DNA of 64,000 bases. Source: Stagnihabitans sp038231395 (GTDB lineage Bacteria > Pseudomonadota > Alphaproteobacteria > Rhodobacterales > Rhodobacteraceae). The stretch spans positions 1 to 64,000 of the forward strand of contig JBBRLL010000005.1 of assembly GCA_038231395.1 (NCBI GenBank). The letters are read 5' to 3'. Shown in pieces: positions 42,839-51,766 of the stretch. The notes beneath the pieces were generated by a model. That model had not been told where the DNA came from, searched no databases, and worked only from the letters and a program-made list of their open reading frames with translations. A program made the position numbers and the translations under genes. Position 1 is the stretch's first letter. Every line of letters begins with the position of its first letter.

Positions 42839-42966
42839 CCCCGTTTCGACCCGCATCTGCGCGGCCTGCACGATTGGCTACCATGCAGGTGTTAACGCAG
42901 CGTGAACCAAGTTCCGTCGCAACGCCAGCGCGGTATCTCCGCATATCTGCACGGTATCGGTGCGGA

Positions 42967-44019
42967 TCAGGCAGCCTGCAATGCACTGACCAGCCCTTGA
43001 AAATCAGCAGGCAGCGGCGAGGAAAAGTCCAGCCTTTCGCCGGTCACCGGATGGTCAAACCCCAAAGTGGCGGCGTGCAAGGCCTGCCGTGGGAAGGTGT
43101 TGGCCAGTTCCGCTGCGTCGTCAAAGGTTTTGGGCGCCAGACGCCGCGTGCCGCCATAGGTCGGATCGCCGATCAAGCCGTGGCCCGCATAGGACATATG
43201 AACCCGGATTTGGTGGGTCCGCCCGGTTTCCAGCCAACATTCCACCAATGCGGCCCCGCCGTGGTAATTTTCCATCACGTGCAGCCGCGTTACCGCATGA
43301 CGACCAGCGCCGTCCCAGACCACGGCCTGCCGCTGCCGGTCCGTCTTGTGGCGGGCAAGTTCGGTGGCAATGCGGATGATCCCGCCGGCCTCGACAGTGA
43401 TGCCCCGCAGTCCCCGCAGCCGCGGGTCACCCGCCGCCGGACAGCCGTGCACCACGGCCATGTAGCGGCGTTGAACGGTGTGCTCTTCGAACTGCCTGGC
43501 CAAACCGTGATGGGCACGGTCAGACTTTGCCACGACCAGAAGGCCGGTGGTGTCCTTGTCGATGCGGTGAACAATTCCGGGCCTGCGCTCCCCGCCAATG
43601 CCAGACAGCGTGTCGCCGCAATGGAACAACAGCGCGTTCACCAAAGTCCCCCGAGGGCTGCCAGGAGCGGGATGCACCACCATGCCCGCTGGCTTGTCGA
43701 TCACGATCAGATCGCCGTCCTCCCAAACAATGGACAGCGCAATATCTTGTGCCAAAGTCTCGACCATTTCGGGCGGGTCAAGCTGAATGCGGTAAACTTC
43801 GCCTTCCGCAACCTTGGCCTTGCCGTCAAGCGCGGGCACGCCATTGCGGCTGACGGCGCCCTCTTCAATCATCCGGGCCAGACGGCTGCGCGACAAAGCG
43901 GCATCCTCTGGCACAAGCTGGGCAAGCGCCTTATCAAGGCGCTGCGGGGCAAGTTCGGGAATAGTGATGAACAAAGCATCCTCCTCCGGCAGATCTTCAG
44001 AGGGAATAGTGGGGACCAT
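42967..44019 (-). CDS. rluD: 23S rRNA pseudouridine synthase, RluD-type
   Basis: A 350-residue RluA/RluD-family synthase. An N-terminal S4 domain (QRLDKALAQLVPEDAALSRSRLARMIEEGAVSRNGVP) is followed by the catalytic domain with GIVHRIDKDTTGLLVVAKSDRAHH, which contains the catalytic aspartate of HR[IL]D. RTHQIRVHMSYAGHGLIGDPTYGG is the C-terminal motif. It should modify U1911/1915/1917-like positions in 23S helix 69. The ATG at 44019 lies in the palindrome CCATGG, whose other strand supplies the ATG of the divergent DUF6476 gene; GGAG lies eight bases ahead of this start. Confidence 0.93.
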   Translation of the reverse strand: MVPTIPSEDLPEEDALFITIPELAPQRLDKALAQLVPEDAALSRSRLARMIEEGAVSRNGVPALDGKAKVAEGEVYRIQLDPPEMVETLAQDIALSIVWEDGDLIVIDKPAGMVVHPAPGSPRGTLVNALLFHCGDTLSGIGGERRPGIVHRIDKDTTGLLVVAKSDRAHHGLARQFEEHTVQRRYMAVVHGCPAAGDPRLRGLRGITVEAGGIIRIATELARHKTDRQRQAVVWDGAGRHAVTRLHVMENYHGGAALVECWLETGRTHQIRVHMSYAGHGLIGDPTYGGTRRLAPKTFDDAAELANTFPRQALHAATLGFDHPVTGERLDFSSPLPADFQGLVSALQAA

Positions 44020-44332
44020 GGCTGACACTCCGGAAGATGATGTGGCGCTGCCGCCGTCGGTGGCTTTGCTGAAATGGCTGGTGATCATCCTGACCGCCAG
44101 CCTGATCGGTGGCGTCTTAACCGTGGTTTGGCTGCTTGTCACCCGCTTGCCGTTGCCGGGCGCGCATCCAACTCTGCCGCCCGCGCTGCAAATGCCTGCC
44201 GGCGCTTTGGCTGCGGCCGTCACCATGGGGTCAGGCTGGGTGGCGGTGGTGACCACAGACAACCGCATTCTGATCTTTGGCGCGGACGGCCACTTCTGGC
44301 AGGAAGTGGCCATCAAACCTCCGGCCCCATGA
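44018..44332 (+). CDS. DUF6476-like small membrane protein
   Basis: A 104-residue protein with one transmembrane helix (SVALLKWLVIILTASLIGGVLTVVWLLVTRLP, about residues 15-45) and a short periplasmic or cytoplasmic tail with repeated beta-like elements (SGWVAVVTTDNRILIFGADGHFWQEVAIK). Members of this small Rhodobacterales family have no known function. The tail reads like a single propeller blade. The gene starts in CCATGG, overlapping the divergent rluD start codon, with GGGG about seven bases ahead. The assignment to DUF6476 is from memory of the family pattern. Confidence 0.75.
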   Translation: MADTPEDDVALPPSVALLKWLVIILTASLIGGVLTVVWLLVTRLPLPGAHPTLPPALQMPAGALAAAVTMGSGWVAVVTTDNRILIFGADGHFWQEVAIKPPAP

Positions 44333-44384
44333 GGCGTTCAACAGGGGCGCTCTGATTGTGGCTTAATGGTATAGTGTTCCAAGT

Positions 44385-46190
44385 ATGACAGAGTCCAACG
44401 CATCCAACCGGACCGCTGCCCTATTGCGCTTTGCCCAACGGCAATCGCGGGACGAAGTCGCCAGCCAATATTCTGTCGCCTACCGGCTGGAACGGGATCG
44501 CCGTCGGCTTGAAACGGTCGCCTTCGCCGTCGCCGCATTTTTTCTGCCCACCGCCTTGTGCATTGTCATGTGGGTGTTGAAAAGCGTCAGCCTGTCGATC
44601 GGTCTTCGGCTTTTGAAAGACCTTGATCCGCCAAAAGAGCCCGGACGCTATCTGGCGATGCTTGCAGCATTTCTGATCTCGACATTGTGCTACTCTGTTC
44701 TACCGGCCCTGATTTGGCAGCTCAATTTACCCCTGGCCAAGGCCTTCGCCGTGGGGTCTTTGTTGGTGGCCCAAATGCACATCTCGACAGTTCGCACGGT
44801 CCATCTGCCTCTGGGCATCGTGGGGGAGCTGGCACTGATCGGTTCTGGGGCTGTTTCGAACAGTTGGTATTGGGTCAGTATGGGCGATTATTACGGCTTG
44901 CTTGTCACCTCGGCCTGCGTGGTGGCCGCGTCCTACTTTGCAATCATCAACATGCAGTCGATCCATGCCCTGCATGATGAGATGCGGCGCGACCGCACGG
45001 CAGCACGCGACGCCGATCAAGCGAAATCCCGCTTTCTGGCGCAGATGAGCCATGAATTGCGCACCCCGTTGAACGCTATTCTGGGGATGGGTGATGCCGA
45101 ACTCGCCGGTGCTCAGACCGCCTCACAACGCGAAAGGCTGTCGGTGCTTGTGCAATCGGCGCGCAGCCTGTCGGTGATCCTTGACGATATTCTGGACCTG
45201 TCGGCGGTACAGGCCGGTGAATTGCCGATCCGCCCGCGCGCGCTGGACCTGAGGGCGGAGATTGCCAGCGCGGTCGCCTTGTTCCGCCAGCAGATTGAAG
45301 ATGCAGGGTTACGGCAGTATTTTTCAATCCATGACGGGGTTCCGCAATACGCCCGGCTGGACGGACAAAGGCTGCGGCAATGCCTTTCAAACATCTTGTC
45401 CAATGCGGTGAAACACACCCAACAGGGCCAGATCTCGGTCTATGCCTACGAACAACGGTCCGGAATGCTGGCGATCAAGGTGGCTGACACCGGCACCGGC
45501 GTGCCCGAGGCCCTGCGCGACAAGATATTCGACCCGTTCTTTCGCGGCCAGCTTAATGTGCCCGGCACCGGCCTTGGCATGTCCATCGGTCGCACCTTGG
45601 CACGGCGGATGGGGGGCGATCTGGTGTTGTTGCCCTCGGCTTCCGGTGCGCATTTTCTGCTGACTTTGGCAGTCGAGGGGGCCCATGCCGCCGATGTGGC
45701 CGTTGCAGAACGCGCAAAAGTGGGGAGCTTGGCGGGCGTAAGGGTGCTGGTCGTCGATGACATTGCCACAAACCGTCTGGTTGCGATCACCTACCTGCGC
45801 CAGCTTGGGGCGGACCCGGTCGAGGTCGCCGGCGGGGCCGAAGCGCTTGAACATCTGGCCGGATTGGCTGCCGAAGCGTTTACCACCGCCAAACCTGTGC
45901 CGATCATCCTTCTGGACTTGCTGATGCCCGAGATGGACGGCGTCGAAACCCTGCGCCGCATCCGGGCCCTGCCGCAGGTTGGCCGGCAGATCATCGTCGT
46001 CGCCATGTCGGCCGATGCAACCGGGCCATTCCTGCACAAAGGCGCCTTGTCCTACAAGCCCAATGCCAACGACGAGGATGACGGCCATTTTGACGGCTTT
46101 GTCGCCAAACCGCTTAGCATGGAAAGCCTTGGCGCGATTTTGCTGCCCCTTGTGCGGCGCGCGGCCCATGGCGACACCGCAGGTTCCTGA
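44385..46190 (+). CDS. Hybrid sensor histidine kinase / response regulator
   Basis: A 601-residue membrane protein. About six hydrophobic helices between 45 and 195 form the sensor, with no periplasmic domain of size, so it probably senses within the membrane or by cytoplasmic contact. A short coiled coil leads to the H box FLAQMSHELRTPLNAILGMGDAEL (His223), N box LSNILSNAVKHT, G1 VADTGTGVPE, G2 GTGLGMSIG. A receiver domain occupies about 450-595: VVDDIATNR and phospho-acceptor Asp511 in ILLDLLMPEMDGVETL, then the conserved Lys in VAKPLS. No phosphotransfer protein or separate regulator is adjacent. Target unknown. Confidence 0.88.
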   Translation: MTESNASNRTAALLRFAQRQSRDEVASQYSVAYRLERDRRRLETVAFAVAAFFLPTALCIVMWVLKSVSLSIGLRLLKDLDPPKEPGRYLAMLAAFLISTLCYSVLPALIWQLNLPLAKAFAVGSLLVAQMHISTVRTVHLPLGIVGELALIGSGAVSNSWYWVSMGDYYGLLVTSACVVAASYFAIINMQSIHALHDEMRRDRTAARDADQAKSRFLAQMSHELRTPLNAILGMGDAELAGAQTASQRERLSVLVQSARSLSVILDDILDLSAVQAGELPIRPRALDLRAEIASAVALFRQQIEDAGLRQYFSIHDGVPQYARLDGQRLRQCLSNILSNAVKHTQQGQISVYAYEQRSGMLAIKVADTGTGVPEALRDKIFDPFFRGQLNVPGTGLGMSIGRTLARRMGGDLVLLPSASGAHFLLTLAVEGAHAADVAVAERAKVGSLAGVRVLVVDDIATNRLVAITYLRQLGADPVEVAGGAEALEHLAGLAAEAFTTAKPVPIILLDLLMPEMDGVETLRRIRALPQVGRQIIVVAMSADATGPFLHKGALSYKPNANDEDDGHFDGFVAKPLSMESLGAILLPLVRRAAHGDTAGS

Positions 46191-46349
46191 TCCGAAAGGT
46201 CAACCCGCTGCAGACCAAAGCCCAAATCCGACAGCAAAGCGCCGCAGGCGGGACGGACGCAGCAGCCTCCGACTGCTCAGTATCATGGCCAAAGTTGTCC
46301 CGGTTCATCTTGAGGACGGGCGCAAACAAACGACGCATCGGGGGCATAT

Positions 46350-47792
46350 ATGAACGGTACCAGCATAGATTTTCTGGCGGAAGATGCCACGGGACTTGCG
46401 GCCCGCATTGCCTCGGGTGAGGTCACGCCGAGCGAAATGCTGGACGCAGCGCTGGCCAAGGTTGCGGCCCTGAACCCCGCTTTGAACGCGGTGGTTCTGA
46501 CGCAAGAGACCGTGGCCCGCCGCAACATCGCCGCTGGCCTGCCGCACGGTCCGTTCCGGGGTGTGCCGTTTCTTCTGAAGGATCTGGGGTGCGAAGCGGT
46601 GGATTTCCCGTCTCACAACGGCTCCCGGCTGTTCGCCAACACGGTCTACAAGGGCGACAGCGCCATTTACGACCGTATCCGCGCCACCGGAGTTGTCACC
46701 TTTGGCCGCACCACCAGCCCGGAAGGTGGCATCGGGGCCGCAACCGAAAGCGCGGTTTACGGCGGACCGACGCGCAACCCGTGGAGCCTGGATCACACCT
46801 CTGGCGGGTCGTCGGGCGGTGCCGGGGCTGTGGTTGCGGCGGGGATCGTGCCTTTTGCCCATGGGTCGGATGGCGGCGGATCGGTGCGCATTCCAGCCTC
46901 ATGTTGCGGTCTTTTCGGCTTTAAGCCCACCCGCGCCCGTTTGCCGGATGGCCCTTTCGCCGGTGAGGGTTGGGCAGGCATGTCGATTGACGGGTTCCTC
47001 ACCCGGTCGGTCCGTGACACCGCGCGGATGTTGGATGCCTGCGCTGGCCCCGACCTTGGTGCCCCCTATGCGGCCCCTGCCCTTCAGAAAAGCCATGCCG
47101 ATGCGATCAGCCGTCCGCCGCGCCGCCTGCGTGTGGCGCTTTGCGATACCACCTTCACCGGTCAGCCGATCCACCCGGAAGTGGCCGAAGTGGTCCGTGC
47201 CGCTGGCCGGCTGCTGGAAGGTCTTGGTCACCACGTCACTCCCGGTTTACCCAAGGCCGACGTGCCAATGATGATGCGGGCCTGGACCGATATTGTCGCC
47301 GTAGGCACCGCTCTTTCCATCCGCAGCGCTCTGAACGGCCGCCCGCTCACGGATGACCTGGTGGAAGGGGTCGGGCGCGGTGCCACAGCCTACGCCGAGG
47401 CCCTGTCCCCCCTGCGCTATCTGGAGGCGGTTGGGGAAATTCACGCCTTTGGTCGTCAGATGGCTGCCGCTTTTGCGGGCTGTGACATTCTCTTGTCCGC
47501 CACCCTTGCTGAACCTCCGGCCAAGGTTGGCCGCTTTGCCCACACCACCACCGACTATCTGGCCTATCGCACCGGACCGGAGGGGATTTTCGCCTACTCG
47601 CCGTTCTGCGCCATCTTCAACGCCTCGGGCCAGCCTGCCGCATCGGTGCCTTTGGGCCAGTCGAAAGACGGGCTGCCGATCGGCATCCATCTTGCCGCAG
47701 CCTTTGGACGCGACGAGGACTTGATCGCTTTATGCGCGGAAATAGAGCTTGCACAACCTATGGCAGCGCGCCGCCCCAAGTTGACGGCTTAA
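46350..47792 (+). CDS. Amidase-signature hydrolase, upstream of ABC transporter
   Basis: A 480-residue amidase-signature enzyme. The Ser-cisSer-Lys triad is visible: Lys77 in FLLKDLG, cis-Ser155 in TSGGSSGGAGA, and Ser178 in GSDGGGSVRIPAS. The segment ESAVYGGPTRNPWSLDHTSGGSSGG is typical. It hydrolyses an amide bond; the substrate is unknown. It lies 68 bases ahead of a PotA-like ATPase gene, and a second amidase gene ends the same run, so the two amidases and the transporter are likely one transcriptional unit. The start lacks a strong ribosome-binding site. Confidence 0.88.
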   Translation: MNGTSIDFLAEDATGLAARIASGEVTPSEMLDAALAKVAALNPALNAVVLTQETVARRNIAAGLPHGPFRGVPFLLKDLGCEAVDFPSHNGSRLFANTVYKGDSAIYDRIRATGVVTFGRTTSPEGGIGAATESAVYGGPTRNPWSLDHTSGGSSGGAGAVVAAGIVPFAHGSDGGGSVRIPASCCGLFGFKPTRARLPDGPFAGEGWAGMSIDGFLTRSVRDTARMLDACAGPDLGAPYAAPALQKSHADAISRPPRRLRVALCDTTFTGQPIHPEVAEVVRAAGRLLEGLGHHVTPGLPKADVPMMMRAWTDIVAVGTALSIRSALNGRPLTDDLVEGVGRGATAYAEALSPLRYLEAVGEIHAFGRQMAAAFAGCDILLSATLAEPPAKVGRFAHTTTDYLAYRTGPEGIFAYSPFCAIFNASGQPAASVPLGQSKDGLPIGIHLAAAFGRDEDLIALCAEIELAQPMAARRPKLTA

Positions 47793-47860
47793 CCAGAAGG
47801 AATCATTTGCAACTGCCGGGAAACGCCGCGCAAAGTGACCAAAATGACAGGGAGCAAGCG

Positions 47861-48925
47861 GTGACCCAAACCATCGCCGTTGAAGCCAGACACGTCGTCA
47901 AAGCCTTTGGCCACGCCGATACCGCCGTTCGCGCCCTCGATGACGTTTCGGTCCAAATCCGTCAGGGCGAGTTTTTCACTCTGCTTGGCCCCTCCGGTTG
48001 CGGCAAAACCACGCTGCTGCGCCTGATCGCCGGGTTCGAGATGCCCTCTGCCGGGACAATCTTGTTGGACGGCGCTGACATCACTACCTTGCCGCCCAAC
48101 AAGCGCCCGGTGAACACGGTGTTTCAAAGCTATGCCCTGTTCCCGCATCTGAGCGTGGCGCAGAACATCGGCTTTGGTCTTGAAATGATGGGCCGCCCCA
48201 AGGCCGAGGTCGCGGTCACTGTCGCCAAAATGCTGGCCCTGGTGAAGATGGAGGCGATGGCCAACCGCAAGACCAGTCAGCTTTCGGGTGGCCAGCAACA
48301 GCGCGTGGCTTTGGCCCGCGCGCTGGCCCCCGCGCCCAAGGTCCTCTTGCTGGATGAACCGCTTTCGGCGCTTGACCTGAAGCTGCGCAAGGAAATGCAA
48401 CTGGAACTCAAACGCCTGCAACTGGAAACCGGCATCACCTTCGTGTTCGTCACCCATGATCAGGAAGAAGCCCTGACCATGTCGGACCGCATCGGCGTGA
48501 TGAGTGCGGGCAAGCTGCAACAGGTGGGCTCTCCGCGTGATATCTACAGCCGCCCGGTCAACCGTTTCGTGGCAAGCTTTATTGGTGAGACGAACTTTCT
48601 GCCCGCCACCCGCGACGGTGATGCCTACCGGCTGGATTGCGGAATTAAGGTCGCAGCGCCCGCCAGTCAGGCGTCGCGCGTCACGCTGACGGTGCGGCCC
48701 GAACAGGTCCGCCTTTGCAGTGAAAATGAGCCGGACGCGCTGCCGGCCAAAGTGACCAACCTTGTGTATTTCGGCACTGACACCCATTGCCACATGGCCT
48801 TGCCGGACGGGGCAGAGGTCGTGGCCCGGCTGCAAAGCCCAGCCTCGGGCGAGGATGGTCTGACCAAGGGCCAGTCGGTCGGCCTGCGCTTCATGCCCGA
48901 CGCCCTTCAGGTGCTGGAGGTTTGA
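47861..48925 (+). CDS. ABC transporter ATP-binding protein, PotA-type
   Basis: A 354-residue ATPase of the polyamine/opine/polyol (PotA/PotG) importer class. Walker A LLGPSGCGKTTLLR, Q-loop NTVFQSYALFPHLSV, signature LSGGQQQRVALARALAP and Walker B VLLLDEPLSALDLKLR are complete, and an OB-type TOBE domain fills residues from about 240 on. GTG start with GGGAG six bases ahead. It overlaps the next gene's ATG by TGATG. Transport is cytoplasmic-side driven; the solute is not decided by sequence, and the flanking amidases suggest an amide-bearing compound. Confidence 0.9.
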   Translation: MTQTIAVEARHVVKAFGHADTAVRALDDVSVQIRQGEFFTLLGPSGCGKTTLLRLIAGFEMPSAGTILLDGADITTLPPNKRPVNTVFQSYALFPHLSVAQNIGFGLEMMGRPKAEVAVTVAKMLALVKMEAMANRKTSQLSGGQQQRVALARALAPAPKVLLLDEPLSALDLKLRKEMQLELKRLQLETGITFVFVTHDQEEALTMSDRIGVMSAGKLQQVGSPRDIYSRPVNRFVASFIGETNFLPATRDGDAYRLDCGIKVAAPASQASRVTLTVRPEQVRLCSENEPDALPAKVTNLVYFGTDTHCHMALPDGAEVVARLQSPASGEDGLTKGQSVGLRFMPDALQVLEV

Positions 48926-49833
48926 TGAGCCCCGCCGAACAGGACCAGATCACCGCCACAACCCGCGCCGGGTGGCTGTTGTCCACCCCTGCTCTGGTGC
49001 TTTTGACTTTGGCTGCCGTGGGGCCGCTGACCATCGTGCTGGTTTATTCCTTCCTAAGCCCGGGCAATTTCGGCGGGGTGGAGTGGACGTTCAGCTGGGA
49101 TGGCTGGATCGGCATCCTGTTTGAAAAGGACATCTTTGCTGATACGATGAAGCTGGCCGACGGCAATCTGACAATCTTTGTCCGGTCGATCAAGCTTAGC
49201 TTCGTGACCACCGTCCTGACCTTTCTGGTGGGTTTTCCAACCGCATGGTTCATCGCCACACGGCCCCCCAAAGCGCGGGCGGGCTGGTTGTTTCTGATCA
49301 CCATCCCGTTCTGGACCAACCTTCTGATCCGCACCTTTGCGATCAACCAGATCATCCGCAACGAGGGGGTGATGAACACCCTGCTGCTGAACCTCGGTCT
49401 GATCACCGCGCCGATCCGGCTGACCTATACCGACACCGCGCTGCTGATCGGTATGGTCTATGTCTATCTGCCGCTGATGGTGCTGCCGCTTTACGCCACA
49501 ATCGACCGTTTCGACATGCGCCTCCTGGAGGCTGGCTATGACCTTTACGCCAGCCGCATGCAGGTGTTGCGGCGGATCATCCTGCCGATCACCAGACCGG
49601 GGATCGTCGCAGGCTCCATCCTGGTGTTCGTGCCCTGCCTTGGCGCTTACGTGACACCGCGCATTCTGGGTGGCGGCAAGAACATGATGGTTGGCAATTT
49701 CATCGAGCTGCAATTCGGGCAGGGCCGCAACTGGCCTTTGGGGTCGTCGCTGTCGATCGCCTTGCTGATCATCGTGACGATCGCTCTGCTGGTCTATGTC
49801 CGCACCATCAGCGGAGGGCGCAAAAATGGCTGA
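48925..49833 (+). CDS. ABC transporter permease, PotB-type
   Basis: A 302-residue integral membrane permease. Six hydrophobic helices, first near 14-36 (AGWLLSTPALVLLTLAAVGPLTIVLVYS), and the EAA-type motif near 210-225 (LLEAGYDLYASRMQVLRRIILPITRPG) that contacts the ATPase. It shares a TGATG junction with the ATPase gene and overlaps the next permease start by eight bases. It pairs with the PotC-type permease to form the channel. Confidence 0.9.
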   Translation: MSPAEQDQITATTRAGWLLSTPALVLLTLAAVGPLTIVLVYSFLSPGNFGGVEWTFSWDGWIGILFEKDIFADTMKLADGNLTIFVRSIKLSFVTTVLTFLVGFPTAWFIATRPPKARAGWLFLITIPFWTNLLIRTFAINQIIRNEGVMNTLLLNLGLITAPIRLTYTDTALLIGMVYVYLPLMVLPLYATIDRFDMRLLEAGYDLYASRMQVLRRIILPITRPGIVAGSILVFVPCLGAYVTPRILGGGKNMMVGNFIELQFGQGRNWPLGSSLSIALLIIVTIALLVYVRTISGGRKNG

Positions 49834-50629
49834 CCGCCGCTTTGCCGTCACCGACCTGCCGGGCTTTTCCACCATCGCCATCGTCGTATTTATCGGGCTG
49901 TACGCCCCGATCCTGACGCTGGTGGTTTATTCCTTCAACGCGGGCGAGAGCCCCTCGCAGTGGCAGGGCTTCTCGCTGGACTGGTATCGCCTTGCGTGGA
50001 GCAATGCAGAGGTGAAATCGGCCACCATCGTCTCGCTGCAAGTGGCGTTTTCGGCGGCGATCCTGTCAACCTTGCTGGCGACCATGGCAGCTTTGGGCAC
50101 CACACGACGGGCGTCCTTCAGCGGTGAGACCTTTATTTACGTGATGATCAACCAACCCCTGATGGTGCCGGAGATCGTCACCGCCGTAGCACTGCTGTTG
50201 GTCACCGCCGCCGTCAAGAAGGTCACCGGCTATACTGGCCTTGGCTATCTGATCCTGTCACACGCAGCCTTCTGCATCCCCTTTGCCTATCTGCCGATCC
50301 GTGCGCGGCTGGAGGGTATGGACCTGACGCTGGAAACCGCCGCGGCCGACCTTTACGCCGACAAATGGCAGACCTTCCGCAAGGTCACTCTGCCCTTGTT
50401 GATGCCGGGGATTTTCGCCGGAGCGATGCTGGGCTTTGTCACCTCACTGGACGACGTGGTGATCACCGAGTTCATCAAGTCGCCCGGACAGGACACTTTG
50501 CCGACCTATATGCTCGGCCAACTGCGCCGGGCGATGAAACCCGACGTCAATGCAATTTCAACCGGGCTGCTGGCCTTGACGCTGGTGCTGCTCAGCCTGT
50601 TCTATCTGGTCAACCGCAACAGAAAATGA
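49826..50629 (+). CDS. ABC transporter permease, PotC-type
   Basis: A 267-residue permease with six transmembrane helices. The coupling motif is seen as TLETAAADLYADKWQTFRKVTLPLLMPGIFAG, and VTSLDDVVITEFIKSPGQDTLPTYMLGQLRRAMKPDVNAIST is the typical PotC C-terminal segment. It starts eight bases inside the end of the preceding permease gene. The solute-binding protein gene follows after 36 bases. Confidence 0.9.
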   Translation: MADRRFAVTDLPGFSTIAIVVFIGLYAPILTLVVYSFNAGESPSQWQGFSLDWYRLAWSNAEVKSATIVSLQVAFSAAILSTLLATMAALGTTRRASFSGETFIYVMINQPLMVPEIVTAVALLLVTAAVKKVTGYTGLGYLILSHAAFCIPFAYLPIRARLEGMDLTLETAAADLYADKWQTFRKVTLPLLMPGIFAGAMLGFVTSLDDVVITEFIKSPGQDTLPTYMLGQLRRAMKPDVNAISTGLLALTLVLLSLFYLVNRNRK

Positions 50630-50665
50630 CCCCGTCCAACACGGGGCACAACATGGAGAAGTCCG

Positions 50666-51691
50666 ATGCTTAAGACACTCACCGCCGTCGCCGTGGTGCT
50701 GGCAGGCTCTACCGCCGCCTTCGCCGATGGAGTCCTCAACCTTTACAACTGGGGCAACTACACCTCACCCGAGATGATCAAGAAGTTCGAGGATACCTAT
50801 AAAGTCAAGGTTACCATCACCGATTATGACAGCAATGACACGGCGCTGGCCAAGATCTCGGCGGGTGCCGCTGGTTTCGACCTCGCTGTGCCTTCCGCCG
50901 GTTTCGTCAAGGTTTACGCCGACAAGGGCCTGATCACCAAACTGGACATGACCAAACTGCCCAACCACAAGAATATTGCCGCGCAATGGATGAATGTGGA
51001 GTGGGATATGGGGCGCGAATGGTCGGTTCCGTGGCAGTGGGGAGCTACGGGCGTTTCGGTCAACACCAAGGATTACTCTGGCCCGGCAGACAGCTCTGCC
51101 ATCTTCCTTGACCCCCCGAAAGAACTGGCAGGCAAGATCAACATCATCCCCGAAATGGGCGACGTGCTGGCGCTGACGACGCTTTACGAAGGCGGCACGA
51201 TCTGCTCGGAAGACCCGGCTGTGATGAAAAAAGTCCGCGATGCGCTGATTGCAGCCAAGCCGAAGTGGCTGTCGATGGACTATTCGACCATCGAAAAGAT
51301 GGACAACCACGATTACGCGGCCACCGTCGACTGGAACGGATCGGGCCTGCGCGCGCGTCTGGGCAACCCTGACGTGAAGTTCAATTTCCCCAAAGAGGGC
51401 TTTGGTCTTTGGATGGACAACGTCGTCCTGCTGTCCGACGCCAAAAACGTCGACAATGCCTACTTGTTCCTGAACTTCATCATGGACCCGGAAAACGCGG
51501 CTGCCATTTCGGCCTTCGCGCACTACGCCAACGGCATCGAAGGCTCGGCGGCGTTCCTGCCTGCCGACATGAAAGACGCGCCAGAGGTGAACATGTCACC
51601 GGAGCTTATGAAAAACGGGCACTTCGTCACGATCTGCACTGGCAAAGCGCTGGACTATCAGACCGCCATCTGGACCGAACTGCAAAAGTAA
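50666..51691 (+). CDS. ABC transporter substrate-binding protein, PotD-type
   Basis: A 341-residue periplasmic solute-binding protein. Signal peptide MLKTLTAVAVVLAGSTAAFA, then DGVLNLYNWGNYTSPEMIKKFEDTYKVKVTITDYDSNDTALAK, the characteristic opening of spermidine/putrescine-type binding proteins. WSVPWQWGATGVSVNTKDYSG and WNGSGLRARLGNPDVKFNFPKEGFGLWMDN are further family marks. Whether it binds polyamines is uncertain because the family covers many solutes. GGAGAAG precedes the start. Confidence 0.9.
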   Translation: MLKTLTAVAVVLAGSTAAFADGVLNLYNWGNYTSPEMIKKFEDTYKVKVTITDYDSNDTALAKISAGAAGFDLAVPSAGFVKVYADKGLITKLDMTKLPNHKNIAAQWMNVEWDMGREWSVPWQWGATGVSVNTKDYSGPADSSAIFLDPPKELAGKINIIPEMGDVLALTTLYEGGTICSEDPAVMKKVRDALIAAKPKWLSMDYSTIEKMDNHDYAATVDWNGSGLRARLGNPDVKFNFPKEGFGLWMDNVVLLSDAKNVDNAYLFLNFIMDPENAAAISAFAHYANGIEGSAAFLPADMKDAPEVNMSPELMKNGHFVTICTGKALDYQTAIWTELQK

Positions 51692-51709
51692 GGCGCGCCT
51701 GAACAAACT

Positions 51710-51732
51710 GGGAAGGGCTGTCTGCCCTTCCC
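51710..51732 (+). terminator. Perfect hairpin after the substrate-binding protein gene
   Basis: GGGAAGGGC pairs perfectly with GCCCTTCCC across a five-base loop. There is no T-run. In an operon this kind of hairpin often shields the upstream mRNA, keeping binding-protein levels above those of the following amidase. Confidence 0.6.
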
Positions 51733-51766
51733 GGACCCCTCACGCGCGAATTTGGGCACTTAAAAA

